DNA of 64,000 bases, taken from NCBI GenBank assembly GCA_049115495.1, contig JAGDZV010000002.1:649269-713268 (forward strand). Direction: 5' to 3'. Shown in pieces: positions 45,617 through 56,000 of the stretch. Under the pieces are notes generated by a model. It made no database searches, was not told the origin of the DNA, and was given only the letters and a program-made list of their open reading frames with translations. Numbering within the stretch: the first letter of the stretch is position 1; each line of letters starts with the position of its first letter. Source of the DNA: JACPUW01 sp049115495. Its GTDB lineage: Bacteria > Bacteroidota > Bacteroidia > CAILMK01 > JACPUW01. Position numbers and translations under genes: made by a program.

Positions 45617-46054
45617 ATGATTAGGTCATTACTGCATTTTAATCATGTAATTAATAAACGTTTTATCGATGTTTTTGAAGAACATAACATATCCGATAAA
45701 AGGTGTATTTCATTAATGAGCCACGTACTAAATGCTCAATTGATTTGGAATGCCAGAATTGATGGAAGCGAGCCAAAATGGAAAGCGTGGATGATTCATG
45801 AAATAGTGGAAATGAAAAAGACCAACGAGATGGGCTATGAGTGGTCTATGAAACTAATGGCAAATGCCGCTCCAAACCTTATAATCAAATACGAAAACAC
45901 TGAAGGAAGCGAGTTTGTAAATGCGGCTCAAGATGTGATGCTACATATTGTGAATCATGCTTCTTATCACCGTGGGCAGCTGGCAGCAAGGTTCAAAGAA
46001 CTTAACATACAGCCACCAGTTAGCGACTTTATACACTTTCAAAGAGAATTATAA
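45617..46054 (+). CDS. DinB-family metal-binding protein
   Basis: A four-helix-bundle protein of 145 residues in the DinB/YfiT superfamily. The metal-binding histidines are His9 in LLHFNHVIN and those in MLHIVNHASYHRGQLA, the most conserved part of the family. Such proteins often act as thiol-S-transferases or damage-inducible factors; no specific activity can be assigned. It begins 2 bp after kynU and overlaps the Smr-domain gene by 1 bp. Confidence 0.88.
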   Translation: MIRSLLHFNHVINKRFIDVFEEHNISDKRCISLMSHVLNAQLIWNARIDGSEPKWKAWMIHEIVEMKKTNEMGYEWSMKLMANAAPNLIIKYENTEGSEFVNAAQDVMLHIVNHASYHRGQLAARFKELNIQPPVSDFIHFQREL

Positions 46055-47007
46055 TGAGTGAATTTTTTCCTGGAGATAAGGTTAGATTTTTAAATGAAGA
46101 TGGCGAAGGCGTTGTAGTTGCCGTTGGCTCAGGTGGTGTAATGGTTAGAACCGCCGATGGTTTTGAAATTCCTTATCCTGAGAGCCATTTGGTAAAATTT
46201 GGTGGCGGAAACGAACGAGTTCAAAAAGTATTCAATAGCACGAGCGAGATTGAAGAAGTTCTAGATGAGCATGGGATTTTTATAGCTTACATGAAAAGAG
46301 TTACAGACTCATGTCCGGTTTTTTTAATAAATAGAACTTCCTACGACCTTTATTACAGCTTTTGTGAAAAAACGGGTGGTACATTTAAAGGTAGAATTGA
46401 TGGAAAGTTACCAAGCGGTAAGTTCACTGAAATAAATTCATTGTTTAGAAGTCAGGTTGAATCTTGGCCTGAAGTAAGCCTTAGAATTATGTATTTGGGA
46501 GAGGGGAAGGAACTACCAGAACCTAAGGTGTTTAACCATAAAGTAAAGGCCAAGACCTTTTTAAGCAATCTAACCAATGCACCTTTAATCAACAAAGAAG
46601 CCTATTTATATCAATTAGATGGTGATGCTTGGAAATTGGAGCAGTCGAAGCTCAAAGACCAGCTTAAAAATATATTTGGTAAGAATAAACCTGAAGAGAA
46701 AGCCAAGGATGAAACCAAAGTTTTTGTGCCTGAAGTAGTTGATCTTCATATTGAAGCCATACCAACTGCACCAAATAATTTAGGACCCAAATCAATTCTC
46801 AAGTTTCAAACCAATTATGCCGACGAAATGCTTGACAAAGCAATTGCAGCAGGTATGGCCAAGATCACTTTTATTCATGGCGCGGGTGATGGCGTTTTAA
46901 AACGCGAAATTCAAAAAATGGCAAAAGCCAACCCACATGTAAGCTCATTTGGAAAAGGTGACCCTAAAAAATATGGGGGAGGTGCTACTTTTTTGAAGAT
47001 TGAGTAG
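46054..47007 (+). CDS. DUF2027 protein with C-terminal Smr domain
   Basis: This 317-residue protein is the Bacteroidota DUF2027-Smr type. The N-terminus has an SH3-like DUF2027 part (GDKVRFLNEDGEGVVVAV), the middle has a beta-rich domain, and the C-terminus an Smr domain (VVDLHIEAI, then TFIHGAGDGVLKREIQ). Smr domains bind or nick nucleic acids. It lacks the MutS ATPase region, so it is not MutS2. The start overlaps the DinB stop by 1 bp. It is followed by a cluster of hairpins (47021-47153). Confidence 0.88.
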   Translation: MSEFFPGDKVRFLNEDGEGVVVAVGSGGVMVRTADGFEIPYPESHLVKFGGGNERVQKVFNSTSEIEEVLDEHGIFIAYMKRVTDSCPVFLINRTSYDLYYSFCEKTGGTFKGRIDGKLPSGKFTEINSLFRSQVESWPEVSLRIMYLGEGKELPEPKVFNHKVKAKTFLSNLTNAPLINKEAYLYQLDGDAWKLEQSKLKDQLKNIFGKNKPEEKAKDETKVFVPEVVDLHIEAIPTAPNNLGPKSILKFQTNYADEMLDKAIAAGMAKITFIHGAGDGVLKREIQKMAKANPHVSSFGKGDPKKYGGGATFLKIE

Positions 47008-47020
47008 GTGAGAACTATCG

Positions 47021-47153
47021 CGACGTTCCCACGTTGTGATGCTGCCTTTGAAGACGCTCCTGCGTCGATACATTTAGTTAGCATTCACTTAGTAACAAAG
47101 TACTTACTAAGTGTTCTGTTACAAAAGAACAGATTCTGGATCAAGTCCAGAAT
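47021..47153. repeat. Cluster of intergenic hairpins after the Smr-domain gene
   Basis: Five hairpins sit within 133 bp: CGACGT-TCCC-ACGTTG (47021-47036), GACGC-TCCT-GCGTC (47053-47066), CACTTAGTAA...TTACTAAGTG (47086-47113), TGTTCT...AGAACA (47112-47131) and ATTCTGGA-TCAAG-TCCAGAAT (47133-47153). The first two share the small-loop design seen at 63619-63793. Some may terminate the operon. Confidence 0.7.
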
Positions 47154-47195
47154 GACATAAAAAAAACTTGGTGCACTTGTGCCTTGGTGGCTAAT

Positions 47196-47789
47196 CTAAT
47201 ACCGCATTTTATACCCAGGCGAAAAAGTAAAAAGCTCAGGTACACCAGGCAGCCAGTTTAATGAAAAAGCCTGGTTTTGGTTAAACCAGTAGTTGTATTC
47301 AATTTCGCCACCATGCCATACGAATTTGGTTTGCCACTTACCATTCTTGCTTAAGTGAAATAAGCCATCATCTTGGTAACCATCAATATTTTGCCAACTT
47401 CTGCGGTAAAAGTGAATTGGACCCGCAACAATTCTTATTTCATTTGGACTCTGGGCGATGAACCTTCCATAAGAAATACCCAACTGCGTTGCTCCTAAAA
47501 ACTTATTGGCACAGTCGAAAGGAACTAGTGCTTGGGTATAGCGAATAGCAGTTCTTTCTGCTACAAAATATTCAAAGTTAAAAATCAGGCCATGGTTAAT
47601 TACCAAGTGCCCCCCTTTATCAAATTTCCTTTTATAAATCTGCGGATGAAGACTCTTTTTTAAGTGAGTGGTAAGCCCCATATATTTTATTCCAACCGAT
47701 AATTTGGGTTGAAAATCTTGAGGGTAAGAAAGTAAAGGGCATAAAAAAGCCGCAAGAAATACATAGAATATTCGCATGCGGCTTTTCAT
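47196..47789 (-). CDS. Small exported barrel-like protein downstream of purL
   Basis: I do not recognise this 197-residue protein. It has a signal peptide (FYVFLAAFLCPLLSYPQ) and a mature part of alternating aromatic strands (FNFEYFVAERTAIRYTQA, VWHGGEIEYNYWFN), ending in TFSPGYKMRY, consistent with a small outer-membrane barrel or lipid-binding protein. It begins 3 bp after purL on the same strand and so is probably cotranscribed. No functional link to purines is known. Confidence 0.6.
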   Translation of the reverse strand: MKSRMRIFYVFLAAFLCPLLSYPQDFQPKLSVGIKYMGLTTHLKKSLHPQIYKRKFDKGGHLVINHGLIFNFEYFVAERTAIRYTQALVPFDCANKFLGATQLGISYGRFIAQSPNEIRIVAGPIHFYRRSWQNIDGYQDDGLFHLSKNGKWQTKFVWHGGEIEYNYWFNQNQAFSLNWLPGVPELFTFSPGYKMRY

Positions 47790-47792
47790 TTT

Positions 47793-50000
47793 TTATCCTA
47801 AATGTGAGTGAAGCACATTGTCATAAACATTCTTGTTTTCAACTACAGAACCGAAGTCTTCACCATCGATGGTCATTTTGTTATCGGCAGTAACTGTTCC
47901 TAATAGTTGCATAGTTTTACCTTTCATGGCAGCTTCAAAAGCACCTTTTTGCGCAGGATCAACAGTTACTACAACCCTGCTTTGAGCTTCACCAAATAAG
48001 AAAGCATCTTTTCTAAATTCAGCTTTTGTATCAATATTGAATCCAGTTTTACCAACCATTGCCGATTCAAAAAGTGTAATGAACAATCCACCTTCTGAGC
48101 AATCGTGTGCACTTGCTATCAAACCTTCAGCAATTAACTTTTTAATGCTTTGCTGCACATCATATTCAGTTTCTAAATTGAAATAAGGTGTTGGAGACTC
48201 CTTTACACCGTGGAAGTGTAACAAATACTGACTTGAAGAAATACACTCCTTGCTTTCGCCAATTAGGTAAATCAAGTCACCTTCTTTTTTGAAATCAAGG
48301 GTCATTTGTTTATTTACATCGGGCATTACACCCACCATACCAATGGTAGGAGATGGATGCACTGGGCCAAGGTCAGACGATTGGTTATAAAAACTAACAT
48401 TACCACCTGTAACTGGTGTACCGAATTTTTTGCATGCAGTGCCCATACCGGTTACTGCTTTTGCAAACTGATAGAATACTTGTGGAACGTATGGATTACC
48501 AAAGTTTAAGCAGTTGGTAACTGCACTAGGTTCAGCGCCTGTGCAAACTAGATTTCTAGCCGCTTCTGATACGGCAATTTGAGCACCAATATCAGGGTTG
48601 GCATGTACATAATAGCTATTGCAATCAACAGTTACACCCAAGGCTTTGTCCATTCCTTTAATGCGAACCACGGCCGCGTCACTTGCTTTATTGGTGGTAG
48701 TAGTATTTACCTGTACCATTGAATCGTATTGCTCAGATATCCATCTTTTGCTTGCAATGTTCGGATATGAAATCAAGCACTGAGCAACTTCTTGTAGGCT
48801 GTTTGGCTCAGGAACATTGATAATGTCGTATTCAGCTATTTCTTTAAAATAATCAGGTTCAGTGTACTCACGATCGTAAACCGGAGCACCACCGCCTAGT
48901 ACCAAATCCCATGCTGGCACATCGGCTACCAATTCACCTTTATGATGGAAATGCAAACGACCTGTATCGTTTACTTCACCAATAATAGCGCAGTTTAAAT
49001 CCCATTTGTCAAATACCGCTTCAATATCAGCTTCTCTACCTTTTTCTACAACTACAAGCATTCGCTCTTGGCTTTCAGAAAGTAGAATTTCAAAAGGAAG
49101 CATGTTGTCTTGACGAGTAGGTACCTTATCAAGGTCTATAACCATTCCAACACCGCCTTTTTCACTCATCTCAGAAGTTGAGCAGGTAATACCCGCAGCA
49201 CCCATGTCCTGCATGCCCACTACAGCTCCGGTAGCTATGGCTTCTAAAGAGGCTTCAAGCAATAGTTTTTCTTGGAATGGGTCACCAACTTGTACAGATG
49301 GCAAGCTATCGGCTGCATCTTCACCTAAATCGTCAGATGCAAAAGTGGCACCATGAATACCATCTTTACCGGTTGCAGAACCCACAATGTAAACTGGATT
49401 GCCAATTCCTTCAGCAATAGCAGAACATGTTTTGCCAACTTCTACAATACCAACCGACATGGCATTAACCAATGGGTTTACATTGTAGCTTTCATCAAAA
49501 TAAGCTTCGCCTGCAATAGTTGGCACTCCAAATGAGTTGCCGTAATCACCAATTCCTTTTACCACACCACGAATAATGTGTTTTGATTTTTCAGAATTGA
49601 TGTCGCCAAACTTCAATGAGTTTAGAGCGGCAATGGGTCTTGCACCCATGGTGAAAATATCTCTATGAATACCGCCAACACCTGTTGCTGCACCTTGATA
49701 AGGCTCAATAGCAGAAGGGTGGTTATGCGATTCAATTTTGAAAGCGCAGGCTAAACCATCACCAATATCAACCAAGCCTGCATTTTCTTCGCCAGCTTCG
49801 GCCAATAGGTGATCGCCTTCTCTTGGAAGCGTTTTAAGCCAATTTATTGAGTTTTTATAAGAACAGTGCTCACTCCACATAACTGAGAAAATACTCAGCT
49901 CGGTAAAGTTTGGCACTCGTCCTAAAATATCTTGAATCTTTTGAAATTCTTCTTCATTTACGCCTAATTTCTTGGCGGTTTCAAAGGTTACTTCGCTCAT
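47793..50000 (-). CDS. purL: Phosphoribosylformylglycinamidine synthase subunit PurL
   Basis: The synthetase subunit of the fourth step of purine synthesis, converting FGAR to FGAM with ATP and glutamine-derived ammonia. It is the small type: 735 residues from the ATG at 50000 (MSEVTFETAKKLG); an ATG at 50030 adds 10 residues. Motifs include EHCSYKNS, ESHNHPSAIEPYQGAATGVG and DMGAAGITCSTSEM. Small PurL needs separate PurQ and PurS, which are not in the window. It is divergent from the AraC regulator. Confidence 0.96.
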   Translation of the reverse strand: MSEVTFETAKKLGVNEEEFQKIQDILGRVPNFTELSIFSVMWSEHCSYKNSINWLKTLPREGDHLLAEAGEENAGLVDIGDGLACAFKIESHNHPSAIEPYQGAATGVGGIHRDIFTMGARPIAALNSLKFGDINSEKSKHIIRGVVKGIGDYGNSFGVPTIAGEAYFDESYNVNPLVNAMSVGIVEVGKTCSAIAEGIGNPVYIVGSATGKDGIHGATFASDDLGEDAADSLPSVQVGDPFQEKLLLEASLEAIATGAVVGMQDMGAAGITCSTSEMSEKGGVGMVIDLDKVPTRQDNMLPFEILLSESQERMLVVVEKGREADIEAVFDKWDLNCAIIGEVNDTGRLHFHHKGELVADVPAWDLVLGGGAPVYDREYTEPDYFKEIAEYDIINVPEPNSLQEVAQCLISYPNIASKRWISEQYDSMVQVNTTTTNKASDAAVVRIKGMDKALGVTVDCNSYYVHANPDIGAQIAVSEAARNLVCTGAEPSAVTNCLNFGNPYVPQVFYQFAKAVTGMGTACKKFGTPVTGGNVSFYNQSSDLGPVHPSPTIGMVGVMPDVNKQMTLDFKKEGDLIYLIGESKECISSSQYLLHFHGVKESPTPYFNLETEYDVQQSIKKLIAEGLIASAHDCSEGGLFITLFESAMVGKTGFNIDTKAEFRKDAFLFGEAQSRVVVTVDPAQKGAFEAAMKGKTMQLLGTVTADNKMTIDGEDFGSVVENKNVYDNVLHSHLG

Positions 50001-50120
50001 TGAATTTTGCTTCCAAAAATTGAGGTGCAAAGGTAGTGCACGCGCTTCTTATTGCTTTACACTGAATGTGGATAGTATTAATTGGATGTGCTTAACGATA
50101 ATCCAAACTCAGCAATCAGT

Positions 50121-50139
50121 GATTTGTGTTAATGTGTAG
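50121..50139 (+). promoter_or_regulatory. Candidate AraC-type operator before the regulator gene
   Basis: GATTTGTGTTAATGTGTAG lies just before the GTG start of the AraC-family gene. The same core, GATTTGTGTT or TTTTGTGTTA, recurs twice before the downstream SDR operon, so it may be an autoregulatory site. Confidence 0.5.
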
Positions 50140-50147
50140 TTGATTGT

Positions 50148-51083
50148 GTGCCTAGTTTTGCTCAAATTTCAGTTTTGAGCAAGCAAGTAATTCATTCAAA
50201 AACCATTAGCGAACTTTCAGGTGTGATGGGTGCAGGGAAAACTACACATCCGTTAATTACCATACTTGATACATCAAAATTGGCTTATGGCGATGAAACG
50301 GTTGGAATGCAATTTTCTTCAGACTTGTATTGCATTGCTTTAAAGGATTCAAATTGCGGAATTGACTACGGCAGAAATGCATATGACTTTGATGATGGTG
50401 TTTTAATATTCACGGCACCAAAGCAAATTGTAACGGTTAAGAAGCCACAATCTTTAAATCAAGTAAAAGGGTGGATGTTATATTTTCACCCTGATTTGAT
50501 AAGGAAAAAAACACTTGGAGAAAAGATTGATTCTTATAACTTTTTTAATTACGAAGTGCATGAAGCTTTGCATTTGAGCGATCAAGAGCAAAATACTTTA
50601 AACCAAATTATGCTTTTGATTCAGGATGAAATAAAGGAGCGAATTGATAACCATAGTCGGCAAGTTTTGGTTTCTAATATTGAACTGTTACTTAACTATA
50701 GTTCTAGATTTTATGAGCGCCAATTCAACACACGCTCTGCAAGTAATCTTGATGTAGTTTCTAAGGTGGAAACGCTTTTGAAAGACTACTTTCAAAATAA
50801 TGTGTTAATCGAAAAGGGCGTGCCAACCATTCAATTTTTGGCCGATGAATGCCATTTGTCTGCTAGCTATCTAAGCGATTTGTTGGCCAAAGAAACAGGT
50901 AGAAGCGCAAAGGATCATATCAATGATTTTTTAGTTGAAAAGGCAAAAAACCTTCTTTTACATTCAAATGATTCAATAAGTGGTATAGCTTATACATTGG
51001 GCTTTAACTATCCCCATTATTTCGGTAGGCTTTTCAAGCAAAAAACGGGTAAAACACCACAAGAATATCGTCAATTGAATTAG
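50148..51083 (+). CDS. AraC-family transcriptional regulator
   Basis: A 311-residue regulator starting at a GTG at 50148. The N-terminal about 190 residues form a cupin-like sensor domain. The last about 105 residues are the two-HTH AraC DNA-binding domain (TIQFLADECHLSASYLSDLL, then ISGIAYTLGFNYPHYFGRLF and KTGKTPQEYR). It lies 123 bp upstream of two SDR genes in the same direction and likely activates them; repeated TTTGTGTTA sites in both intergenic regions support this. The inducer is unknown. Confidence 0.92.
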   Translation: MPSFAQISVLSKQVIHSKTISELSGVMGAGKTTHPLITILDTSKLAYGDETVGMQFSSDLYCIALKDSNCGIDYGRNAYDFDDGVLIFTAPKQIVTVKKPQSLNQVKGWMLYFHPDLIRKKTLGEKIDSYNFFNYEVHEALHLSDQEQNTLNQIMLLIQDEIKERIDNHSRQVLVSNIELLLNYSSRFYERQFNTRSASNLDVVSKVETLLKDYFQNNVLIEKGVPTIQFLADECHLSASYLSDLLAKETGRSAKDHINDFLVEKAKNLLLHSNDSISGIAYTLGFNYPHYFGRLFKQKTGKTPQEYRQLN

Positions 51084-51120
51084 TTACCATTAAGTTTTTT
51101 TCATGCTGTATAAGTTCTGC

Positions 51121-51160
51121 GATTTGTGTTTACACTTTTGGGTTTTGTGTTAGTGGCTAG
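51121..51160 (+). promoter_or_regulatory. Tandem candidate AraC-type operators before the SDR operon
   Basis: Two related sites lie 22 bp apart, which is two helical turns: GATTTGTGTTTACAC (51121-51135) and TTTTGTGTTAGTGGCTAG (51143-51160). The second is close to the site before the regulator gene. Tandem direct half-sites about 21 bp apart are the classic AraC-family arrangement. Confidence 0.55.
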
Positions 51161-51206
51161 TTTTTAATTCCTTGACTTTCGCTTCATCAAATAATAATTA
51201 AGCAAA

Positions 51207-52082
51207 ATGAAGCATAAGATTTTAGTTACGGGCGCAAGTGGAGCATTTGGAAAATTAACCTGCCTTCAGTTGATTGAAAACGGACACCAAGTTGTAGGCA
51301 CCATGCGTTCTTTCGATGGTAAAAATTCAGATGTTTATAACGAATTAAACGCTGCCGGTGCAAAGCTGGTAAAAATGGATGTTACCAATGAAGAAAGCGT
51401 AAATGATGGAGTTAAAAAGGCAATTGAATTAATGGGTGGTCTTGATACTGTATTTAACAATGCAGGAATTGGCGCAAATGGTATTTTGGAGTGTTTTACG
51501 GCTGATGATATTCAAAAAATGTTTGATGTTAATGTTTTTGGTGTTCAAAGGTTAATGCGAGCAGTTATACCGTATTTAAGAGCTCAAGGAAAAGGAACTT
51601 TATTACATACATCAAGTTGTATTGGCCGGGTAACCACACCGTTTTTGGCAAGTTATTCTGCTTCAAAATATGCGTTAGAATCTCTAGTTGAAGGATATAG
51701 GGCCGAACTATCAGGATTTGGAATAGAGTCATGCATCATTGAACCCGGCGGAATGCCGACAGCCTTTATGAGCGGTATGATTACACCGAGCGACAGAGAA
51801 AGATTGATACAATATGGAGAAATGGCAGAAATGCCCCAAGCATCGATTAACGGTTATGTGCAATACATTGAAGGGATTAAAGATCAAAAGCCTGAGAAAA
51901 TTGCCGAGGCGGTTTCATCTCTAATTGATACGCCTTTTGGCGAAAAACCATTTAGAACTGTGGTTGATTTTTCAGGCCTAAAAACGCCAATTGAAAATTA
52001 TAACAAAGTTTTAAGCGAAACCACAAAAGCAATTTACACTGCAAATGGTGTAGCGGATTTATTAGCTTTAAACAAAGATTAA
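51207..52082 (+). CDS. SDR-family oxidoreductase, first of a tandem pair
   Basis: A 291-residue short-chain dehydrogenase with the Rossmann cofactor motif TGASGAFGK, the structural NNAGIG, Ser-Tyr-x-x-x-Lys catalysis in TSSCIGR and YSASKYALE, and a C-terminal extension. Asp or Ser choice at the end of beta-2 (MRSFDGK) does not settle NAD versus NADP. The second SDR follows 2 bp later. Both are probably controlled by the AraC protein just upstream. Confidence 0.9.
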   Translation: MKHKILVTGASGAFGKLTCLQLIENGHQVVGTMRSFDGKNSDVYNELNAAGAKLVKMDVTNEESVNDGVKKAIELMGGLDTVFNNAGIGANGILECFTADDIQKMFDVNVFGVQRLMRAVIPYLRAQGKGTLLHTSSCIGRVTTPFLASYSASKYALESLVEGYRAELSGFGIESCIIEPGGMPTAFMSGMITPSDRERLIQYGEMAEMPQASINGYVQYIEGIKDQKPEKIAEAVSSLIDTPFGEKPFRTVVDFSGLKTPIENYNKVLSETTKAIYTANGVADLLALNKD

Positions 52083-52084
52083 AC

Positions 52085-52897
52085 ATGAGCAAGACCATTT
52101 TAATAACCGGCGCAAGCAGTGGCATTGGCAAAGCAACTGCAAAGTACTTTCAACAAAAAGGTTGGAATGTAATTGCCACCATGCGCAAACCCGAAAACGA
52201 AACTGAATTATCAAGCCTTGAAAATGTTTTGATTGAAAGGCTTGATGTACTTGACCTAATGTCAATAGAATTGGCCATAGAAAACGGAATAAATAAGTTT
52301 GGAAAGATTGACGCATTGGTTAACAATGCAGGTTATGGTGCTTACGGTCCATTAGAGTCTTTTCCGCGAGAAAATATGGTTAAACAGTTTAACACCAATG
52401 TAATTGGCTTGATGGATGTAACACGCGCCATTACCCCACATTTTAGAGCAAACAAAAATGGAGTTTTGGTAAATATCTCTTCAATAGGAGGTCAGATGTG
52501 CTTTGCCTTGGGTGCTCTTTACCACGGAACTAAGTTTGCCGTAGAAGGTATTTCAGAGTCGCTTTATTATGAGATGGCTCAAATTGGAGTAAAAGTAAAA
52601 ATTGTTGAGCCTGGCTTTATTGCTACAGATTTTGGGGGTAGATCATTTGATTTTCAAAGCGGTGAAATTGCCGATTATCAACCAATAATAGGTGCGCTAA
52701 TGAAACAATGGCAAAACCCAAACAATACGGTTTCGAAACCTGAATTAGTAGCCGAAGTAATTTACGGTGCTGTTACAGATGGTAATGACCAACTTAGATA
52801 CCGAGCAGGTGCTGATGCCGATTCGCTTCTTGATGCAAGAAAGAATATGAGTGATGCTGAGTTTATCGGTATGATGAGCACACAATTAAAGATGTAG
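52085..52897 (+). CDS. SDR-family oxidoreductase, second of a tandem pair
   Basis: A 270-residue classical short-chain dehydrogenase: TGASSGIGKATA at the N-terminus, NNAGYGAYGP, the catalytic Ser in ISSIGG and Tyr-x-x-x-Lys in YHGTKFAVEG. ATMRKPEN after beta-2 has a basic residue that favours NADP(H). It starts 2 bp after the first SDR. The two share only the family framework, so they may carry out related but distinct steps. A hairpin follows at 52908-52940. Confidence 0.92.
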   Translation: MSKTILITGASSGIGKATAKYFQQKGWNVIATMRKPENETELSSLENVLIERLDVLDLMSIELAIENGINKFGKIDALVNNAGYGAYGPLESFPRENMVKQFNTNVIGLMDVTRAITPHFRANKNGVLVNISSIGGQMCFALGALYHGTKFAVEGISESLYYEMAQIGVKVKIVEPGFIATDFGGRSFDFQSGEIADYQPIIGALMKQWQNPNNTVSKPELVAEVIYGAVTDGNDQLRYRAGADADSLLDARKNMSDAEFIGMMSTQLKM

Positions 52898-52907
52898 TCA
52901 AAAGACA

Positions 52908-52940
52908 AGATGTCAGACACTTTAAAAGTGTCCGACATCT
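52908..52940. terminator. Probable terminator hairpin between convergent genes
   Basis: Two 15-nt arms, AGATGTCAGACACTT and AAGTGTCCGACATCT, pair with one mismatch around a TAA loop. It lies between the SDR operon and the convergent GH81 gene. There is no clear U-tract, so termination is likely but not certain. Confidence 0.65.
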
Positions 52941-53003
52941 CATCTCATTATAGTGATTCTATTATTAGACTTCTCCTTACGTACAAATGACAAACAAAAG
53001 GGT

Positions 53004-56000
53004 TTACTTCACCATTCTAAATGCCTGATTATCTATTTGAATCAAATAAACACCCTTGGCAAATGCGCTGGTGTTTATTTGTGTTTTCAGCGTGTTTGAA
53101 TTAACGTTTTGAATCAACTCACCTGAAATGCTAAACACTTTAATTTGAGTGTTCGCTTTTTCAGTTTCTACAATTAAGGCATCATTAAATGGATTAGGGT
53201 AAACCTTAATTTCAGTTTCACTTGTTTCAATTGAAACGGTTGCCGTTTGGCATGTTCCAATTACATATGTGTCCATGTTGGCAGAAGTATTTCTTTCGCC
53301 ACCTGCGGGGTGAGAGTAGGTGTAATAAAAGTAAATCTGAGTGCCTTCAGCTGCATTTAGCTTGTAAGGTACATTTGGCGTTACAGGATATCCTCCAAGT
53401 GCCCCAGGGTTTGTTCCATAATATAATAGGCAAGTTGGATTGCCCATTCCTGTTTGATTTGGAATAAAAGTTAAAGTAGGGTTGCTCTTATCGTCAGAAA
53501 ACTTGTAATCATAATCTCCGTTGTACGCTGTTCCTTCACATGAAGGGGCTTGAGTAATATCAATTTCAACAAGGTTTGAAGTCGACGTAGCATTATCGTT
53601 GTCTGTAGCTATTGCTTTTAAAATATATGTACCAAAAGTTGGTTTCCAAGAAACACTGTAAGGTGCCTGTGTAGCAGATCCTAAACTTTCTTCATTGGCA
53701 AAAAACTCAACAGTTGTTACGTTTCCTATAAGATCACTTGCCGATGCTTCAATAGTAATGTCATTGTTTTCAATAAAGCTTGAACCTGAAAGAGGAGAGT
53801 ATATCGATACTTTAGGAGCCACATTAGCTTCATCGCTACATATTACAAATACCTGATCTACGTCGGTGTAAACTCCATTGCTAACTTCTACAACAAATGA
53901 ATAAATACCTTTTATAAGTGATGAAATTGATGGTTGAGATACATTAGGGTCTGAAAAAACGGCTGTTGATGGTCCGTATTCTTGGCTCCAAGAGTAAACT
54001 AATGTGCCATTTGCAGGATCAACACTTTTGCTGGCGTCAAGATTGGTGCTAGTTAATGGTAATTCAACTAAAATATTTTCACCAGCATTGGCTACAGGTT
54101 GGCTATAATCTAAGTTTGAATCAAAGGCAAAAGTTAATTTACCAATGTTCATTTCTCCACCGTCAAATTCAAGTTTTAGAATTTGGGTTCCTTCCTTTAA
54201 CGGGATTTTAGAAATTGTTTTGGTTTTCCAAACATCCCAATCGCCAGAGTTACTCACTGTAATATTGTTCATAATTTCAGTGCCATCTGAGTAAATATTA
54301 AAAGGACCACCACCATTCTGATTGCCCGATGCATATCTTAAGTTCAGATTGTAGTACCCTGCCTTATCAACATCAACGGTATACTCAAGCCACTCGCCAC
54401 TATTAATCCAGCCAACAATTTTGCCTTCAGAAAACGAGTTTCCGGCGTCAACATATTCCGTTTCTCTATAATCTCCGTTGTTGTTTCTATCTTGATCGCT
54501 GTAAGAAATGCCTTGACCAATGCCTCCTTCAAAAAGGTCATAGTCGCCAGCATAAAAATCTCCTGGAATTGACGATGCAATGCCCAAAAAGGGTAATTGT
54601 TCGCCAACAGTTATTACTACCGTATTGCTTACATTAAATAGCTCGTTTTCGTAGATCTTGCAAAATATACCATTTCGCCCAGCTTTTAAATTCTCTACGG
54701 TTAAGGTATATGGTGTACTTGTTTTAGTTTCTAAAAGAGAGTCGCCTAAATAGAATTCAACTTTGGAAGGAGAACCCGCCGAAATATTTAATGAAACATT
54801 GGCACTTCCGCCTACATATGCTTTATCAAATTCACTAGTAAGTAATCCTTTTGAAACAATATCTTTACTTGTTACAAGCGTATTTGCAGGAACCTTGAGC
54901 TCGTATTTATCTGAAAATGTAACGGTTATATCTTTTGAACTGTAGTTGTGCGCCACATATATAGTCTCGCCCTTTTTGCTAAAAGCCATGGCCATAGGGT
55001 AATCTGCAGTAATTGAGATATCTACTTTGCCAAGCGCATTTGATGCATGTAACCAATGATAAGTTTGTGCATCTGCTACGCCAAATTTAAGTTCTCGGTT
55101 AGGGTTTGACTCATATAGCTTTATTGCCTCTGCCGGATCTATTAGTGCCAAATAGCACCAGTACACATCGTGCCACAGGTTTGGGTTCACTTCGTTTTTG
55201 AGAATTCCAGTGTTTTTCTCAATCTCTTTCCAAAGCTTTTCAACATATGTGGTGTCATGGCCAAGATAAAATGAGCCACCATGAATTGGATACATTTCAA
55301 TACCATAAGATGCGGCAATGTCGCTGGTCCAAAAAGTACCGTTGTCATAACTATTTCCCCAAACCCGTGATACTAAACTGTATTGCTGTGTAGGTCCAAA
55401 GTTTCTTTCATTAATATCTAGCCAATACTCTTCAATAGCGGTTTGCTCTGTGGTATAAAGATATATTCCTAAGTCTCTTATCGAATCGTTTCCGGTAATC
55501 ATTCCCCAATGAATTAATGAAGAATTGAATTGCATACTCTCTGAAGTTGATTCTTGATCGTTACCTTGAGGAAATGATGCAAAACCATTGGCCCAGCAAT
55601 GCCCGGCGTATGGGCTAAAGTTTCTTAAGAAAGGGAACATTTTATCATTTCTTCTAGGAGATGAGGCATCTCTAACCAACATATCAATCATTGGCCCCCA
55701 ATCTTTAGCCCAACCTGGTTCATATTGCTCTAAAAAGGCAGCTGCATGGATAAAATAACCCCAATGAAAATGGTGGTCGTTAATATTTACATCTTGGCCA
55801 TGGCCTGCAGGGTAGCCTAGCATGGCGCTCCAATTATTGTTATAATAGAATAAAAAGGCAACTTCGTTAGACTCATAGGTCAACCAGTCTTCAAGTCTTT
55901 CTTTTACAGTAGCCAGCATTTTATCTCTAGCAGTTGTATTGCCAGTAAGGTCAGCAATTCGGGCAGTTTGTATTAATCTATTCATCACCTGGCCTTCGTT

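Noticed and set aside
46054..47007. MutS2 annotation for the Smr-domain gene
   Set aside because: The protein is 317 residues and lacks the MutS ATPase and clamp regions; the DUF2027-Smr architecture fits better.
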